Source: Marthasterias glacialis
Taxonomy: Eukaryota > Echinodermata > Asteroidea > Forcipulatida > Asteriidae
Direction: 5' to 3'
Assembly: GCA_911728455.2 (NCBI GenBank)
Contig: OU452231.1
Coordinates: 11,811,838 to 11,875,837 of the forward strand
Length of the DNA: 64,000 nt
The notes under the pieces were generated by a model. That model searched no databases. It had not been told where the DNA came from and saw nothing but the letters and a program-made list of their open reading frames with translations. Each line of letters starts with the position of its first letter. The stretch's first letter is position 1. A program made the translations under genes and the position numbers. Positions 12,501 to 21,735 of the stretch are shown in pieces.

Positions 12501-15121
12501 AAGACCAAATTTGTTCTCCCACATCAACCATTAAAGGGACATGTTGCCTTCTGGGCACTTTTGGGCGATAAAAAGCGTTTGTTGTGAAATGAATATGATT
12601 GGAAAGATATTAAGTAGAATATAATTATTCACATAGATATCCCTTCAAATTGTGTGGTTTTTGTTTAGTTTTGTGACAGAACACTTACCGCCATTATGTA
12701 GAACCAAATTTTAATTCCACAAAATGTCAAACAGTATGTTTCTATGTAGAGTGTGGTTCCGCTGGTTGTATTTCCGAGAGGCAAATTTATGTTTTTTAAT
12801 CACTACTCACTAATTACAACACACTGCAGGTGTTTTTTTGCATGAACAACTCGTAAAAGGATCAAGAGCAAATCCAAACAGCAAAGTTTTGAGAGATTTG
12901 AAGGCAATGTGTCCCTTTAAGTTGGTCAAGAACGCCATTTCTGGGTGGATTCTCTGCCAATTTTCGCTTAGCAGTGACAATTGTAAAGCAACATTCTTGT
13001 GTAACTGCGTAATACAATTAAACCCTCAGTAAAATGAACACCTTTTTTACCTATGTAAGTCCATACATTTTCTAAATAAAACAAAAACTTTGACGTCATC
13101 ACTTGACCTGATCAATTTTTTGTGTTTCAATGACAAGTGTAATTTAAAAAAATGTGGAGCAAATGAACTCAATCTTATTTAGTTGATGTTTTTTGAAGTC
13201 GTTCAGTGAATACAATGACAATGTGTATGTAGCTTTATATTGGTTTTTAATTAATTTTATCTTTGATTTACCCCCTTGATAGTCGTGTGCGAATCCACCA
13301 CCTGTTTCCAGAAAGAAGACAATGTCCATTGCTGACATCCTGGACCACCAAGCCAAAATGCAGGCCAAACAGAAATCCAACCCTCCCACAACTACGACCG
13401 CTGAACAGGCCTCAGCATCATCTACAAGTAGCAGTACCCAAGGACACTCGGCTGCACCAGCTCCGTCATCATCTGCAATGTCTGTACCCTTCACTGGACA
13501 GTCTATTTTTGTTAAGACTGATACAGGTATGCCGCTGTTCCTGACATTGCCCCAAATGCTACAAGGTAACGCCCCAGTTGTCACTTCGCTGCCTGACACA
13601 GTAAAGACCGAGGCAGATGCTGTAAAAGGCACTCAGTCCACAGCGTCATTTCCCCTGAACTCTAACATGGCAACAGTGGTCCACGTCGGACAACCTTTAC
13701 AAGTCATGCAGATGCCCACAATGTCACCCCAAGGGAAAGACCCTGCGGTTTCAACTTCAGTGCAGTGTCTACCAATGATGGGGTCACTGGCTTCAACAGC
13801 CAGCATGGCAAACACGAAAGCAGCATATACCTATGTATACAACATGGACATTCCACAAAGTGTACCTACCTCCATGCCTACAGGTGTCCAGCCTGTCATG
13901 ACGACAGCACCTCAGTCACCCAGTAGCTCAGTGAGTGGTACGGATTCCTCATCCGCGAGGCCGTCGGTAATCCAACACACCCAGCAAGTTCAGCCACAGC
14001 CATCTAATCAAGCCTCGCCACCTTTTAGAAACGCTATCCAGCCAAGTGACTTAATCCTCAGAAACCTTTCCCATGAGAAGGCAACGTCCGTAGCAGCCTC
14101 CTCCTCTTCCCATTCCACAGTGGTTGGTCAAAAACTCTCAGATCTACCCAAAGATGCAGTAGTTGTCACTCCACGAATGGTCAGTCCTTATATGGCCTAC
14201 ATTCCAATGCCATCGATGTCGTGCGGGGAAGGGTCAAAAACAGATGCCAGCAAGGATCTCTTAAATAAGAGAAAACGAACAGAATCAGGCAAGGAGAACT
14301 TGAGCAGACCACTCAGCCCTCACGGATTCAGTGTCGATAGAACCGGGAAGGTGACATCCCTTCCCTTCGCGCATCCTGTCTTCCCTACCCCAGTACCTGT
14401 TCAAGAAGAACCCTGTGATCTTAGCATGCCCAAGAGGAGACGCAGCCCAGATGACCCCATTGGGTTTGGAATTGAGGCTGGTCCTCACGCAAAGCACAGA
14501 TCCTCTTCAAAGAGACATGGTGAATCAAGCAAAGAAAGAACTCGAAAGCACGTGGAGCCAGGCTCCAAACACTACTCATCAAATCACAGGGATGAACCCA
14601 TCCCCTCATTGTCATCATTACAAAAAGTAAAGATGACTCCCAACCCACGTGGCTCCATTATGCAAGGAGTGATCAATCCAAGTACCCTCAGCCCTTCCTC
14701 CAAACCCTCAGACCACAGGGACACACCCTCAAGACAAAGTACAAGTTCTAATGAGACAGCCCCCTCCCCACATCCGCCACCCTTCCCGTACTTCCCGCAT
14801 CCCAGTATGCAAGGCATGCCCTCTGACAAACAGCCAAAGAATCATTTTGTCTTTCCAGAGTTTAACCCCCACCACCTCTCCACAATGATGGGGTACCCGC
14901 CAAGACTCTTTCACCCTCAGTTCATGCCAGGGCCACTGTTAACCCGCCCCGACCTCCTCCCAACAAGCCTACCTCCAGGTATGCAGTTGACCCCTGAGCA
15001 GCTGATGAGGCGAGAGATGTTCTTCCCTCCACATCTTCCATTCCCAATGAGACCACCTTTTCTCAGCTCACCATCTCTTAATATGAGAGACGGTCAGCAG
15101 CCTTACATGCATCAAAGTTGA
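3279..15121 (+). CDS. ARID5B: ARID5B-like AT-rich interaction domain protein, seven exons, 5' partial
   Basis: Coding exons are 3279-3501, 7229-7462, 8368-8474, 9340-9556, 10138-10288, 11758-12346 and 13283-15121. Each has AG/GT borders and all six junctions agree in phase, giving 1,119 residues from the first visible codon. The ARID DNA-binding domain spans roughly residues 231-320 and includes LGFKQIDLF, GGYEAITARRLWKKLYDVLG and CTRRHYERLILPYERYL. Before it come the conserved N-terminal ARID5 block (VIVLNYANYCRY, FDHPTLGEN) and a basic KGRPRKKK segment. The last exon is Ser/Pro/His-rich; it has a PCDLS sequence matching the CtBP-binding PxDLS consensus and an RPSVIQH block also present in vertebrate ARID5B. 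ARID5 proteins bind AT-rich DNA in the nucleus; vertebrate ARID5B works with the PHF2 demethylase. The N-terminal exon or exons of the vertebrate protein are absent and should lie left of the window. An invertebrate gene may predate the 5A/5B split, so the paralog letter is less certain than the family. Confidence 0.95.
6822..6851. repeat. Microsatellite (acatgt)n
   Basis: There are four to five tandem, self-complementary copies of a 6-bp unit, acatgt, in an ARID5 intron. Confidence 0.8.
7229..7462 (+). CDS. ARID5B: ARID5 exon: conserved N-terminal block
   Basis: The acceptor is ccaaacag and the donor is G|gtgagc; phase is 1 to 1. It encodes GYNDDEQDKVIVLNYANYCRY through FDHPTLGENDKLCDHL. 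This block is among the best conserved of the family outside the ARID domain (compare VIVLSYPQYCRY and DTFDHPTLIEN in vertebrate ARID5B). Confidence 0.93.
8368..8474 (+). CDS. ARID5B: ARID5 exon: basic KGRPRKKK segment
   Basis: The acceptor is atatgcag and the donor is CAG|gtagaa; phase is 1 to 0. The exon encodes APNMKGRPRKKK followed by an acidic Ser/Asn-rich linker. The basic run is a candidate nuclear localisation signal and AT-hook-like patch (GRPRKKK), and it sits at the same place in vertebrate ARID5B. Confidence 0.92.
8595..8764. mobile_element. Decayed MITE of the GGGCCCAATTTCATAGAGCTG family
   Basis: The left end reads gggtcaatttcatagagct, and the interior has the family's ggttaccagcc and tgctaagcaaa segments. 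The right end is degraded. Better copies lie at 15824-16004 and 21271-21431. Confidence 0.55.
9340..9556 (+). CDS. ARID5B: ARID5 exon: N-terminal half of the ARID domain
   Basis: The acceptor is gccttcaag and the donor is A|gtaagt; phase is 0 to 1. A Lys/His-rich lead (HHLKKLEHKKL) is followed by DEASFLAGLFKFMKDRNSP and IERVPNLGFKQ, which form the first helices of the ARID fold. Confidence 0.95.
9925..10068. repeat. Inverted pair of SINE 3' ends forming a palindrome
   Basis: Left arm cccatacatca...aagcactgtatactca...cctgtg pairs with right arm cacagga...tgagtattcagtgctt...tgtatggg, with arms of about 60 bases. The same tail occurs at 52893-52980 and, diverged, after the tRNA-like head at 11141. 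It ends only 70 bases before the exon for the ARID core. Confidence 0.7.
10138..10288 (+). CDS. ARID5B: ARID5 exon: helix-turn-helix core of the ARID domain
   Basis: The acceptor is tctccgtag and the donor is AG|gtaaga; phase is 1 to 2. It encodes IDLFLFYSMGQKFGGYEAI, then TARRLWKKLYDVLGG and STSAATCTRRHYER. It carries the G-G-Y/F, W-x3-Y and STSAA-x-CTRRHYE signatures of ARID proteins. Confidence 0.96.
10358..11143. mobile_element. Non-autonomous TIR element with subterminal cgtcgtaa-type repeats
   Basis: The ends are gcccccgatttc and gaaatcgggggc, exact inverted repeats of 12 bp bounding about 785 bp. Both subterminal regions are crowded with CG-rich words such as cgtcgtaa, acgacg and acgtcg in both orientations, as in hAT-like elements. 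No transposase is seen, and the superfamily is inference. Confidence 0.65.
11141..11290 (+). mobile_element. tRNA-derived SINE
   Basis: A pol III A-box-like stretch (ggtggtcttgcagttaag) and a perfect B box (gggttcgaatccc at about 11199-11211) are followed by a body ending agcactgagtttacagtgct. The body is shared with the SINE tails at 9.9 and 52.9 kb. It abuts the right end of the 10.4-11.1 kb TIR element. Confidence 0.75.
11758..12346 (+). CDS. ARID5B: ARID5 exon: end of ARID domain, basic and proline-rich linker
   Basis: The acceptor is ttttactag and the donor is CAG|gttggt; phase is 2 to 0. It begins (R)LILPYERYL, closing the ARID domain, and continues with Lys/His/Ser-rich sequence (HHSSKHKKKDK). 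A CCA-repeat encodes a run of seven prolines near 12119-12138. A second basic patch (LKMKLKLKKSKHKDGKR) may aid nuclear import or DNA contact. Confidence 0.92.
12531..12920. mobile_element. TTAA-flanked MITE (piggyBac-like)
   Basis: TTAAAGGGACATGTTGCCTT at the left mirrors AAGGCAATGTGTCCCTTTAA at the right. TTAA lies at both borders (12531-12534 and 12917-12920), the target site used by piggyBac transposases. It is 390 bp with no coding capacity and lies in the last ARID5 intron. Confidence 0.75.
13283..15121 (+). CDS. ARID5B: ARID5 terminal exon with PxDLS motif and stop
   Basis: The acceptor is cccccttgatag, entry is phase 0, and the frame stays open for 612 codons to TGA at 15119-15121. 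It opens SCANPPPVSRKKTMSIADIL, comparable to the PPPLISKKK/INDI region of vertebrate ARID5B. RPSVIQHTQQVQ lies near 13960-13995. EEPCDLSMPKRRR at about 14405-14443 places a CtBP-type PxDLS sequence next to a nuclear-localisation-like basic run. The tail is rich in Pro, Phe and His (PHPPPFPYFPHP). Single large last exons are typical of this gene in vertebrates too. Confidence 0.94.
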   Translation, partial: SCANPPPVSRKKTMSIADILDHQAKMQAKQKSNPPTTTTAEQASASSTSSSTQGHSAAPAPSSSAMSVPFTGQSIFVKTDTGMPLFLTLPQMLQGNAPVVTSLPDTVKTEADAVKGTQSTASFPLNSNMATVVHVGQPLQVMQMPTMSPQGKDPAVSTSVQCLPMMGSLASTASMANTKAAYTYVYNMDIPQSVPTSMPTGVQPVMTTAPQSPSSSVSGTDSSSARPSVIQHTQQVQPQPSNQASPPFRNAIQPSDLILRNLSHEKATSVAASSSSHSTVVGQKLSDLPKDAVVVTPRMVSPYMAYIPMPSMSCGEGSKTDASKDLLNKRKRTESGKENLSRPLSPHGFSVDRTGKVTSLPFAHPVFPTPVPVQEEPCDLSMPKRRRSPDDPIGFGIEAGPHAKHRSSSKRHGESSKERTRKHVEPGSKHYSSNHRDEPIPSLSSLQKVKMTPNPRGSIMQGVINPSTLSPSSKPSDHRDTPSRQSTSSNETAPSPHPPPFPYFPHPSMQGMPSDKQPKNHFVFPEFNPHHLSTMMGYPPRLFHPQFMPGPLLTRPDLLPTSLPPGMQLTPEQLMRREMFFPPHLPFPMRPPFLSSPSLNMRDGQQPYMHQS

Positions 15122-15280
15122 GACCTTTACGTCAGTTTACTGCTTATTCTTTTCATGGAATTTCCTTGAAGTTTTGTGGATGTAACTGACTGCAACAGAG
15201 CCCTATCTGTTTCAGATTTGCTTGAAACACCTTGTGCAAGTACTGTGTATAATAAAGACTTAAAGTTTGGATGTACATGT
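15122..15280 (+). terminator. ARID5 3' UTR start and first poly(A) signal
   Basis: The first canonical AATAAA after the stop is at 15251-15256, 130 bases downstream, so the shortest 3' UTR would end near 15275. A second AATAAA at 17130-17135 follows AT-rich sequence and could serve a longer isoform. The sequence alone cannot choose between them. Confidence 0.4.
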
Positions 15281-15823
15281 AGTGTGTACAGTACACTGTA
15301 TGAAGAATGTGTCAAGCTGGGCACAGACTGTTTTCAAACAGCAGACATTTTGTCCAGATCTCAAGAAACTGATTTCCTAGAAATTGGAGTTGATGCAGTT
15401 TTCTGCGTTTGTCTGAATTGTGAAACTTTCCCTGTGGCTGTTTGCTTCAGCAGCAATGAGGAATAGACATCTAGCCATAGTCACAGTGAAAACTATCAAT
15501 TTCAAGTACAGCTGATGGCTATGAGAAGTAAACAAGACATCATTGTCGTCAATGTGATTCAATGCGTCTGGTGCTTATCATATGATCGCTTACATCATCA
15601 AGATCTCAACTATACCATCAGGGAACAATACAAAAGGTAGACAGACTTATCATGAACAATCCTTACATTCTTTTACCAGATGAGTTTGTCCGTGATGTAT
15701 AAGAGATGTCCCAAAACTGCCATCAGACACTGAGGTTGTTGATTTGAACCTAAAAGAAACCAGTGTAAAGCCCTGGAGGTGGAATCAGAATTATTTTTAA
15801 GCCACTGAACATTCCATAGAGCA

Positions 15824-16004
15824 GGGCCCAATTTCATAGAGCTGTTTAAGCAGTGCTTAACAATATTTCTGGTTAGCAAAAATAAGCAGGATACCAGTCA
15901 CAGATTGTACACGTGACATGGTATTTTGGCTGGTAACCTTATTGTAGGAAGCATATTTTTGTTGTGCTTAGCTACTTTTTGTGCAGCTCTATGAAATGGG
16001 GCCC
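15824..16004. mobile_element. MITE of the GGGCCCAATTTCATAGAGCTG family, full copy
   Basis: Left end gggcccaatttcatagagct and right end agctctatgaaatggggccc are inverted repeats. Inside are ggataccagtcac and tattttggctggtaacc. It lies either in the extended ARID5 3' UTR or just past it. Confidence 0.8.
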
Positions 16005-16348
16005 AGGCCTCAAAGTAAGTTTTAAAAAGCTATGAATTTTTTAAGGCAATCAAATATACAAACAAATGAAGGTGCATATCGGAGCATGTATTGATGATGG
16101 CAGAGTCCATTATAAAACAACAGTCCCTGTTTCCTGTTGCAAAAATGTTGTATTATCTTCTTGTTCCATATCGGTACATTATTTCCGATTACAAAGTCAG
16201 TATTATCAAATGTGACCTGGTCCCAATTTCATGGCCTCTGCTTACCGCCGAATTCTGTGCTTCCGGGCATTTACAGGGTTACGGCCAAATGAAGAATGCT
16301 AAGCAATGTAAAGTTCACATGCACATGAGCAAAAAATCCTTTCTGACC

Positions 16349-16508
16349 CGGGCCTCGAATTTTATCTTTGAGAGGGCGAGGCCATTTTCATTTTGCATTG
16401 GGCACTTCCACTCAAAAATCTTCAAGTCTATGGGAAACTTTTGAAAGGGCACCAAGGCCAGGGCAACAGAGGGCATGGCCTCAAGGCCTCCGTGAAATTC
16501 CAGGCCCG
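16349..16508. mobile_element. MITE of the gcctggaatttcatctttgag family
   Basis: Left end gggcctcgaattttatcttt and right end ggcctccgtgaaattccagg frame 160 bp with gggcacttc and gaaagggcaccaagg inside. Related copies lie near 7529-7965, 27420-27575 and 28824-28936. Confidence 0.65.
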
Positions 16509-17577
16509 TGCTAACCGGTGAATTACACATCCGTGAATTTTTCTTCGGCCATGAGCGTCAATTTTGTGCTTTATACATTCAGCATAGCCATGAAAATAAG
16601 CCCTATACAAACAAAATGAGCGTAAAGTTGCAAGACACATATGTGCCTTAAAAGTCAAAAGTTATCGAAAATTTATACTACAGTGTGTGACATTCTCAAG
16701 CTTTTGCCATATTCTGTATCAACAATAGCTAGATTTCATCAAAAGAAACTTTTGTTTCCAGCTGGTGTCTCAATTTTTAAATATTTCCAAATTAACTCTC
16801 ATTTTTGTCGGAGTATGTCACAAAATTTTCAAAAAAAATAGTTTAAGAGGATGTTAATTTAATCGGAGAGATCATCATAACAATTTTTTGAGATTCCAAT
16901 ATTTTTTTACAGTGTTGATCTCTTTCAAACCTCCAATATTATTTTTGTATTTTGTTGTAAATGTCATAGTTATTATTTGTTAGTCATTGAGTCAATTAGG
17001 TCAGTTGAGTAGTTTAGCAATAAGTGTTTTATATTATATATATAATACATGTGTTTGTAGAGTTTATATTGGTTATAATCGTGGCCAGGTGCTTAGTGGT
17101 TGTGTAATATATATCTGTACAGGATATAGAATAAATTTCAATATCTATGCAAACGAAAACAATAGGTTTAGCTATATTTTGTATCATAACCTTGATTAAA
17201 TGACCGTTGTTAAATATCTAGTGTAAATGGGTTACGTTAATTTACTGTTTAAGATTGGCTGTTAAGTGTACAGGAAAGCCAAATGACAGTCTGTAATAGG
17301 TGTAATCTTGTCTCACTTTCCATGAACAATCGGCTAATCTATTTAGCTCTGCCCCCCCCCCCCCCTCATGCATTGAGCAATTACAACTGAATATATGACC
17401 TTCGGCTAGGCAATGCTTCGACAGTTAAATCCCATCACAAAATGCAAACAGCCTTCTGCAATTTGTATTGCTGTGCACATGTGAACACACGTTGCAATAA
17501 CGCCTATAGACTAATCCAAGTAGCTCGTGCTATTGTCACATCGCATGCGCATGTGGCGGCCATAGCTCAGATTAGTG

Positions 17578-17791
17578 TATGGACCACTTGCACTGACATC
17601 ACACGCCCAGTGTCTGCTCATGCTCTGGCATTGTGGGAGTCAAATTGCATGTAGAGATATGTTGCGCATCTAACCATGCGCATGTCGCCTCAAATGTGCA
17701 CTGCACAATAACACATAGAGAGTCTGACTTCCAAAATGGCACAACCAAGATTTTTCGTGGGTAATGAAATCAGGTGAATTTGGTCAATATA
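17578..17791. mobile_element. MITE of the TTGACCC...TGACGTCAGGTGAATT family
   Basis: The element ends with atcaggtgaatttggtcaat and contains ttccaaaatggcacaaccaa. Relatives lie at 36386 (partial), 38160-38308, 45028-45219 and 57168-57353 (reversed). Confidence 0.6.
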
Positions 17792-17883
17792 CACCCATGA
17801 GTCATACATGTTACGCACGTGAGTGTTGTTGAAGTTGGGTGGGGCTTAATGGATCAGTCTTTTCTTACCTTTGTTATGCCTTG

Positions 17884-18020
17884 AGACTTTGTAATGCTAG
17901 GTGGCAGCAGACAGAGCGGGTAACTTTCCCAATGTTTACGTTGTTCTGATCGTGCGCACATTTTCAGGAACAATGGATTTAACCAGTAAGTCTACTGCCA
18001 CCTAGCATCCTCAAAAGTCT
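17884..18020. mobile_element. MITE with gctaggtggcagcagac ends
   Basis: Left agacttt...gctaggtggcagcagac is mirrored at the right by gtctactgccacctagc...aaaagtct. The element is 137 bp with imperfect inverted repeats of about 30 bp. Confidence 0.75.
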
Positions 18021-18610
18021 TTCATTATGTAAATAATTGAAATTTAGGGACATATCTGAGAGTCTTAAAGTCTCTCCTCCTGTTTAGTGGAAGTGGGACA
18101 AGACAGCATCTTTAACTTGTGCAGATTTATTTAACCATAAAGTGCACTTATTCACTTCCAGGTATGTGTATAAACTATGACAATGCATTGATATTTTGCA
18201 TCCTGAAAGGTACTCGCTGGTCATTTTTTTGCAGTTGAAAATTATTTTTGAAAACACATCAAAAGTTTATATTTTTTTCTAAGAGAGAAACAACAATTTA
18301 AAGAGTGTTGTGATTTGTAAAGATGCGTCCCACTGAACATGATGCTTCATGCTCTGAAAGTGCTGTAGGAAACTTAGACAATGTGTATCAATGGCAGACA
18401 AATTTTGTTTCTAGTTTGATGTCAGCAATGGTGACATGCTTGAAGCTTGTACGTCTTTCAATGGACCAGTATCATGCCATGTCAGATTAATCAGCTGTAG
18501 CCAATAATTATTGTAAGTGGTGTAGCCATGCTTGTCAACGCTGTTTCTGAGTTTACTGAAAAGGGGCCTAGACTATTTTGCCATTCTAGCCCCTGTTTAT
18601 TATAGCAAGC

Positions 18611-18740
18611 CCGTTTCCGTATTGGCAGCTTCAGCTATGGCTGTTGCTAAAGGTGTTGCTATGGCCATCCTATATTGCAAAGCATGACATGGTGATCCAG
18701 CCATAGCCATAGTTGTAGCCACCAATTCGCACACGGCCTT
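18611..18740. mobile_element. MITE of the ccgtattggcagct...tagccataac family, copy 1
   Basis: Left ccgtattggcagcttcagct and right agccaccaattcgcacacgg are imperfect inverted repeats. The interior has ctgttgctaaaggtgttgct. A second copy lies at 19157-19280. Confidence 0.6.
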
Positions 18741-19156
18741 AACACTGGTCAAATGGGGAAAAAACAAGATGGCTGCACCTTGATAAAGTTGTAACCTGTT
18801 CAAAAGTGTGGCGTAATTTCACTGTTAGCCACGCTCATTTCACACAAACTGGCTCCAATAGTTGCTAGAAGCCCATAGGAAATGCAAAGTCTCAAGGTCT
18901 TATCAGTTATCAGAATCAGTTTCTGTCATGGAAATGCCTTTGAAGATGCAGTGAGTTAAATTGTGGATAATTACACAAAAAAGTATGCCAACTTTGGAGC
19001 TTAAAGTAGCCATAACCTTGCACATACAGCAGATGCCGCATGCGTGTGACATAATGACTTTCCAACAAGATACAGTATGGTCCCATATCATTGTTACAAC
19101 CACTACTTTACATTTGGAATCAGGCAGAGATGGTCAGGTCATTATAAAGACACTAA

Positions 19157-19280
19157 TGCCGTATTCAAATTGGCGGCTACAGCTATAGCTCTGACTGTTG
19201 CTAAGGGTGTTGCTAAGGACATCCTGTACTTCAATGCAGGATGATGCAGCGATGCAGCCATAGCCGTAGCCAATCTGGAC
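19157..19280. mobile_element. MITE of the ccgtattggcagct family, copy 2, with satellite-like tail
   Basis: Left tgccgtattcaaattggcgg and right gccgtagccaatctggacat share the interior gttgctaagggtgttgctaa with copy 1. It is followed to about 19460 by a second inverted-repeat segment (gttttcgaaaccatggctta near 19295, and ccaaagccatagttttgaac near 19435). Confidence 0.55.
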
Positions 19281-20097
19281 ATGACCTAAGTCCATTTTCG
19301 AAACCATGGCTTAGGCTTTGATTCTGGCTAAAAGGCACCATCCGCGTGTTTGAAGACGCGTACCGAAAGTGTACGTTTTCAAAATTACTGCCGGAGCACA
19401 AGCCAGAGCCCAAGCTGGAGACTAAGCCAAAGCCAAAGCCATAGTTTTGAACAGGGTCCAAGACTGATGATGAGGTTTATATCTTTGCTGATACCCTTTA
19501 CTGTGAAACCCTGAGTCATGCAGTGACCTTTTTAATTGACTTTTGCGACCTTTGTCAAACAATGCAAGTGTTAATTTCCACTGACAGATATTAACCGTTC
19601 AAAACTCCAATGGGTTGTAATCATGATTATTATAATTAGGTCATTTCCTAGGGTTTTAAAATGTCAGCCATGTTTACAGAATGAGGTTTTGTTGCAGCTG
19701 TTGAATGGTGATGTATTGATGTTTTTGTTTTTTTGTGCTTTTTTCCTTCTTGTTTTTTTGCTACAACACAAACATTTTTTTTAGGTTGGTTTTTAAAATG
19801 AAACCAAAAAGCATAAAATAAATAAAGTGATTTTTCAAACTAAATTATTCATTTTAGGTTTTTGTTTTAGTTTTATAAAATGATCTTTCAGTTTATGGGA
19901 ACAAGTCCTAAACATTTTAAATCGGCAGTTACTTCATAAAAATGATGGGATTAAAACAGATTGACTTCAACCCTTGTGGCATTTTTCAAAAACTACACAG
20001 GAGATTGGCAGTTTTCAGGAAACACATCATGAAACTGATTTTAAATTTCTCTTCACCCCTTGTTACTCTCTAACCTTTCTGTTATCCTGGAACGAGG

Positions 20098-20348
20098 ACT
20101 CGATTTCACAAAGAGCTAAGATTGGTTATTAACTGCAAGTTAATCTTAATGGGTGACTTCTGAGATGTTAGCGGACACCCCAGTGAGCGATCCTTCTTTA
20201 TTGTTCTCGTCGCTGAGAACAATAGAAAGGGACCGCTGACCGGGATACCTGCTAACATCTCAAAAGTCTCCCATTGCTAAGCAAAGTGTGATGTCACAAT
20301 ACAACGACTCATCTGAAGATGAATCTTAGTGCTTTGTGAAATCGAGCC
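20098..20348. mobile_element. MITE with tcgatttcacaaagagcta ends, carrying a nested hairpin element
   Basis: gactcgatttcacaaagagc at the left mirrors gctttgtgaaatcgagcc at the right. Inside, at 20149-20274, sits a separate palindrome belonging to another family seen at 23202-23327. Confidence 0.75.
20149..20274. mobile_element. Foldback hairpin element nested in a MITE
   Basis: atgggtgacttctgagatgt pairs with acatctcaaaagtctcccat, and the centre tattgttctcgtcgctgagaacaata is also palindromic (read in two parts: tattgttctc and gagaacaata). The whole 126 bp could form one imperfect hairpin. Confidence 0.75.
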
Positions 20349-21270
20349 TTGGATGTGGTTCTCCTTTTTAGGCCTACCTCTTGTTGGTCTTTTGTTCGTT
20401 CAATCATCACTTACTACAAAACTGGAAGAAAGTGACAATTCTGTTGAACTATGTCCATTACGGTAGCTTTTTTGAAACATAATTCATAGAGAAGTTGTCA
20501 AAGGTATGCGACATGATAAATTGAAGGGATGAAATTTCTTTCTTGATAACAAATTTATACTATCCGTATACTGTCCGTTATAGATACAACCAACGGGGAA
20601 AAAAGGACATTCCATACACTAACACAAGTTGTTTTTAATTAAAGGAGGCCTTTTTATTATCAAATGTATTATTGTTTCTCTAACACCGGGGTGATAATAT
20701 ACATTTCTTCATAAAGCAGGGACCTGGTTTCTTACATAGAAATAGAACCGGAAAAACGCAGTCATTATCTGCACAACTTAGTTGGGAGATCATTTAATGG
20801 ATGCGCGTTGCAAGTTTTCTACACCCCGATTGACACACGTACAGACACCAAAAATGTGGCTCAATGCATGTTGCCATTTTGCCAAGCACATGTCACATGA
20901 TACCATTTTGCTATACAAGTTTGTCGTGTGGTATGGATACGCTGCGTCCAAAGCAGGGTACCGAGTGTAGTGGAGCTGAGCATTCTACAGGTTCTATTTC
21001 TACAATTTCTTCAATAAACACCACTTTGTTTTTATATATAAGTAAATATTGTTTGATCGATTGTTTAAGGACAGGTTCATACACGATGCAAAATGTGAGT
21101 GTGATATGATTTTGACAATATCAATTCATGAATAATTCACCCTCAGTTTAAACACCTCTTCAGTTTTGCAAATATTTTATTTTGAATCTTCACTTTGTCA
21201 TCTTGATTTCATGCACATTCAAATCGAGTATTAAGCGGCATGTTTGTGAAACTGTACACATAATTAATCT

Positions 21271-21431
21271 GGGCCGATTTCACTGAGCTGCTTCAGCACA
21301 AAAAGTAGCTAAGCACAATAAAATTAATGCTTACCAGAATAAGGATACCAGCCAAAATATCATTCCACGTGTACCATCTGTGACTGGTATCCTGCTCATT
21401 TTCGCTGAAGCAGCTCTATGAAATTGGACCC
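21271..21431. mobile_element. MITE of the GGGCCCAATTTCATAGAGCTG family
   Basis: gggccgatttcactgagctg at the left mirrors cagctctatgaaattggacc at the right. The interior shares ggataccagcc and gactggtatcctgc with the 15.8 kb copy. Confidence 0.75.
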
Positions 21432-21602
21432 TGGTTTTAACCGGTGCTTTTTTCCTATGCAAAACAGTAAGCAATTAAATGTATATGATCTATAATTATT
21501 TGTAACTGTCTTGATTTTTGTCAATGCATGGAGACGGCTTTACTATGGCTGTATGGTGTAAATGGCTCTGTGCTTACGAGTTAACAGACTAATGACAATC
21601 TT

Positions 21603-21735
21603 GTCAATAGACCTTATGCGTATGATGTCACTATGAGCATATACTACAGGAAAAGACACCCTCGCATTGAGGTCAGAACGGCTACAACGCACGTTCGATG
21701 CTGCGTTTGACCTCAAAGATGGCTACTGTGCAAGC
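21603..21735. mobile_element. Partial MITE of the aatagaccttatgcgtatga family
   Basis: The left end tcaatagaccttatgcgtat and the interior tttgacctcaaagatggc match the full copy at 31059-31321. The right half is missing or diverged. Confidence 0.6.

Noticed and set aside
13144-13632. 162-codon minus-strand ORF over the start of the last ARID5 exon
   Set aside because: Shadow of the coding exon on the opposite strand, with no domain and extending into intron sequence.
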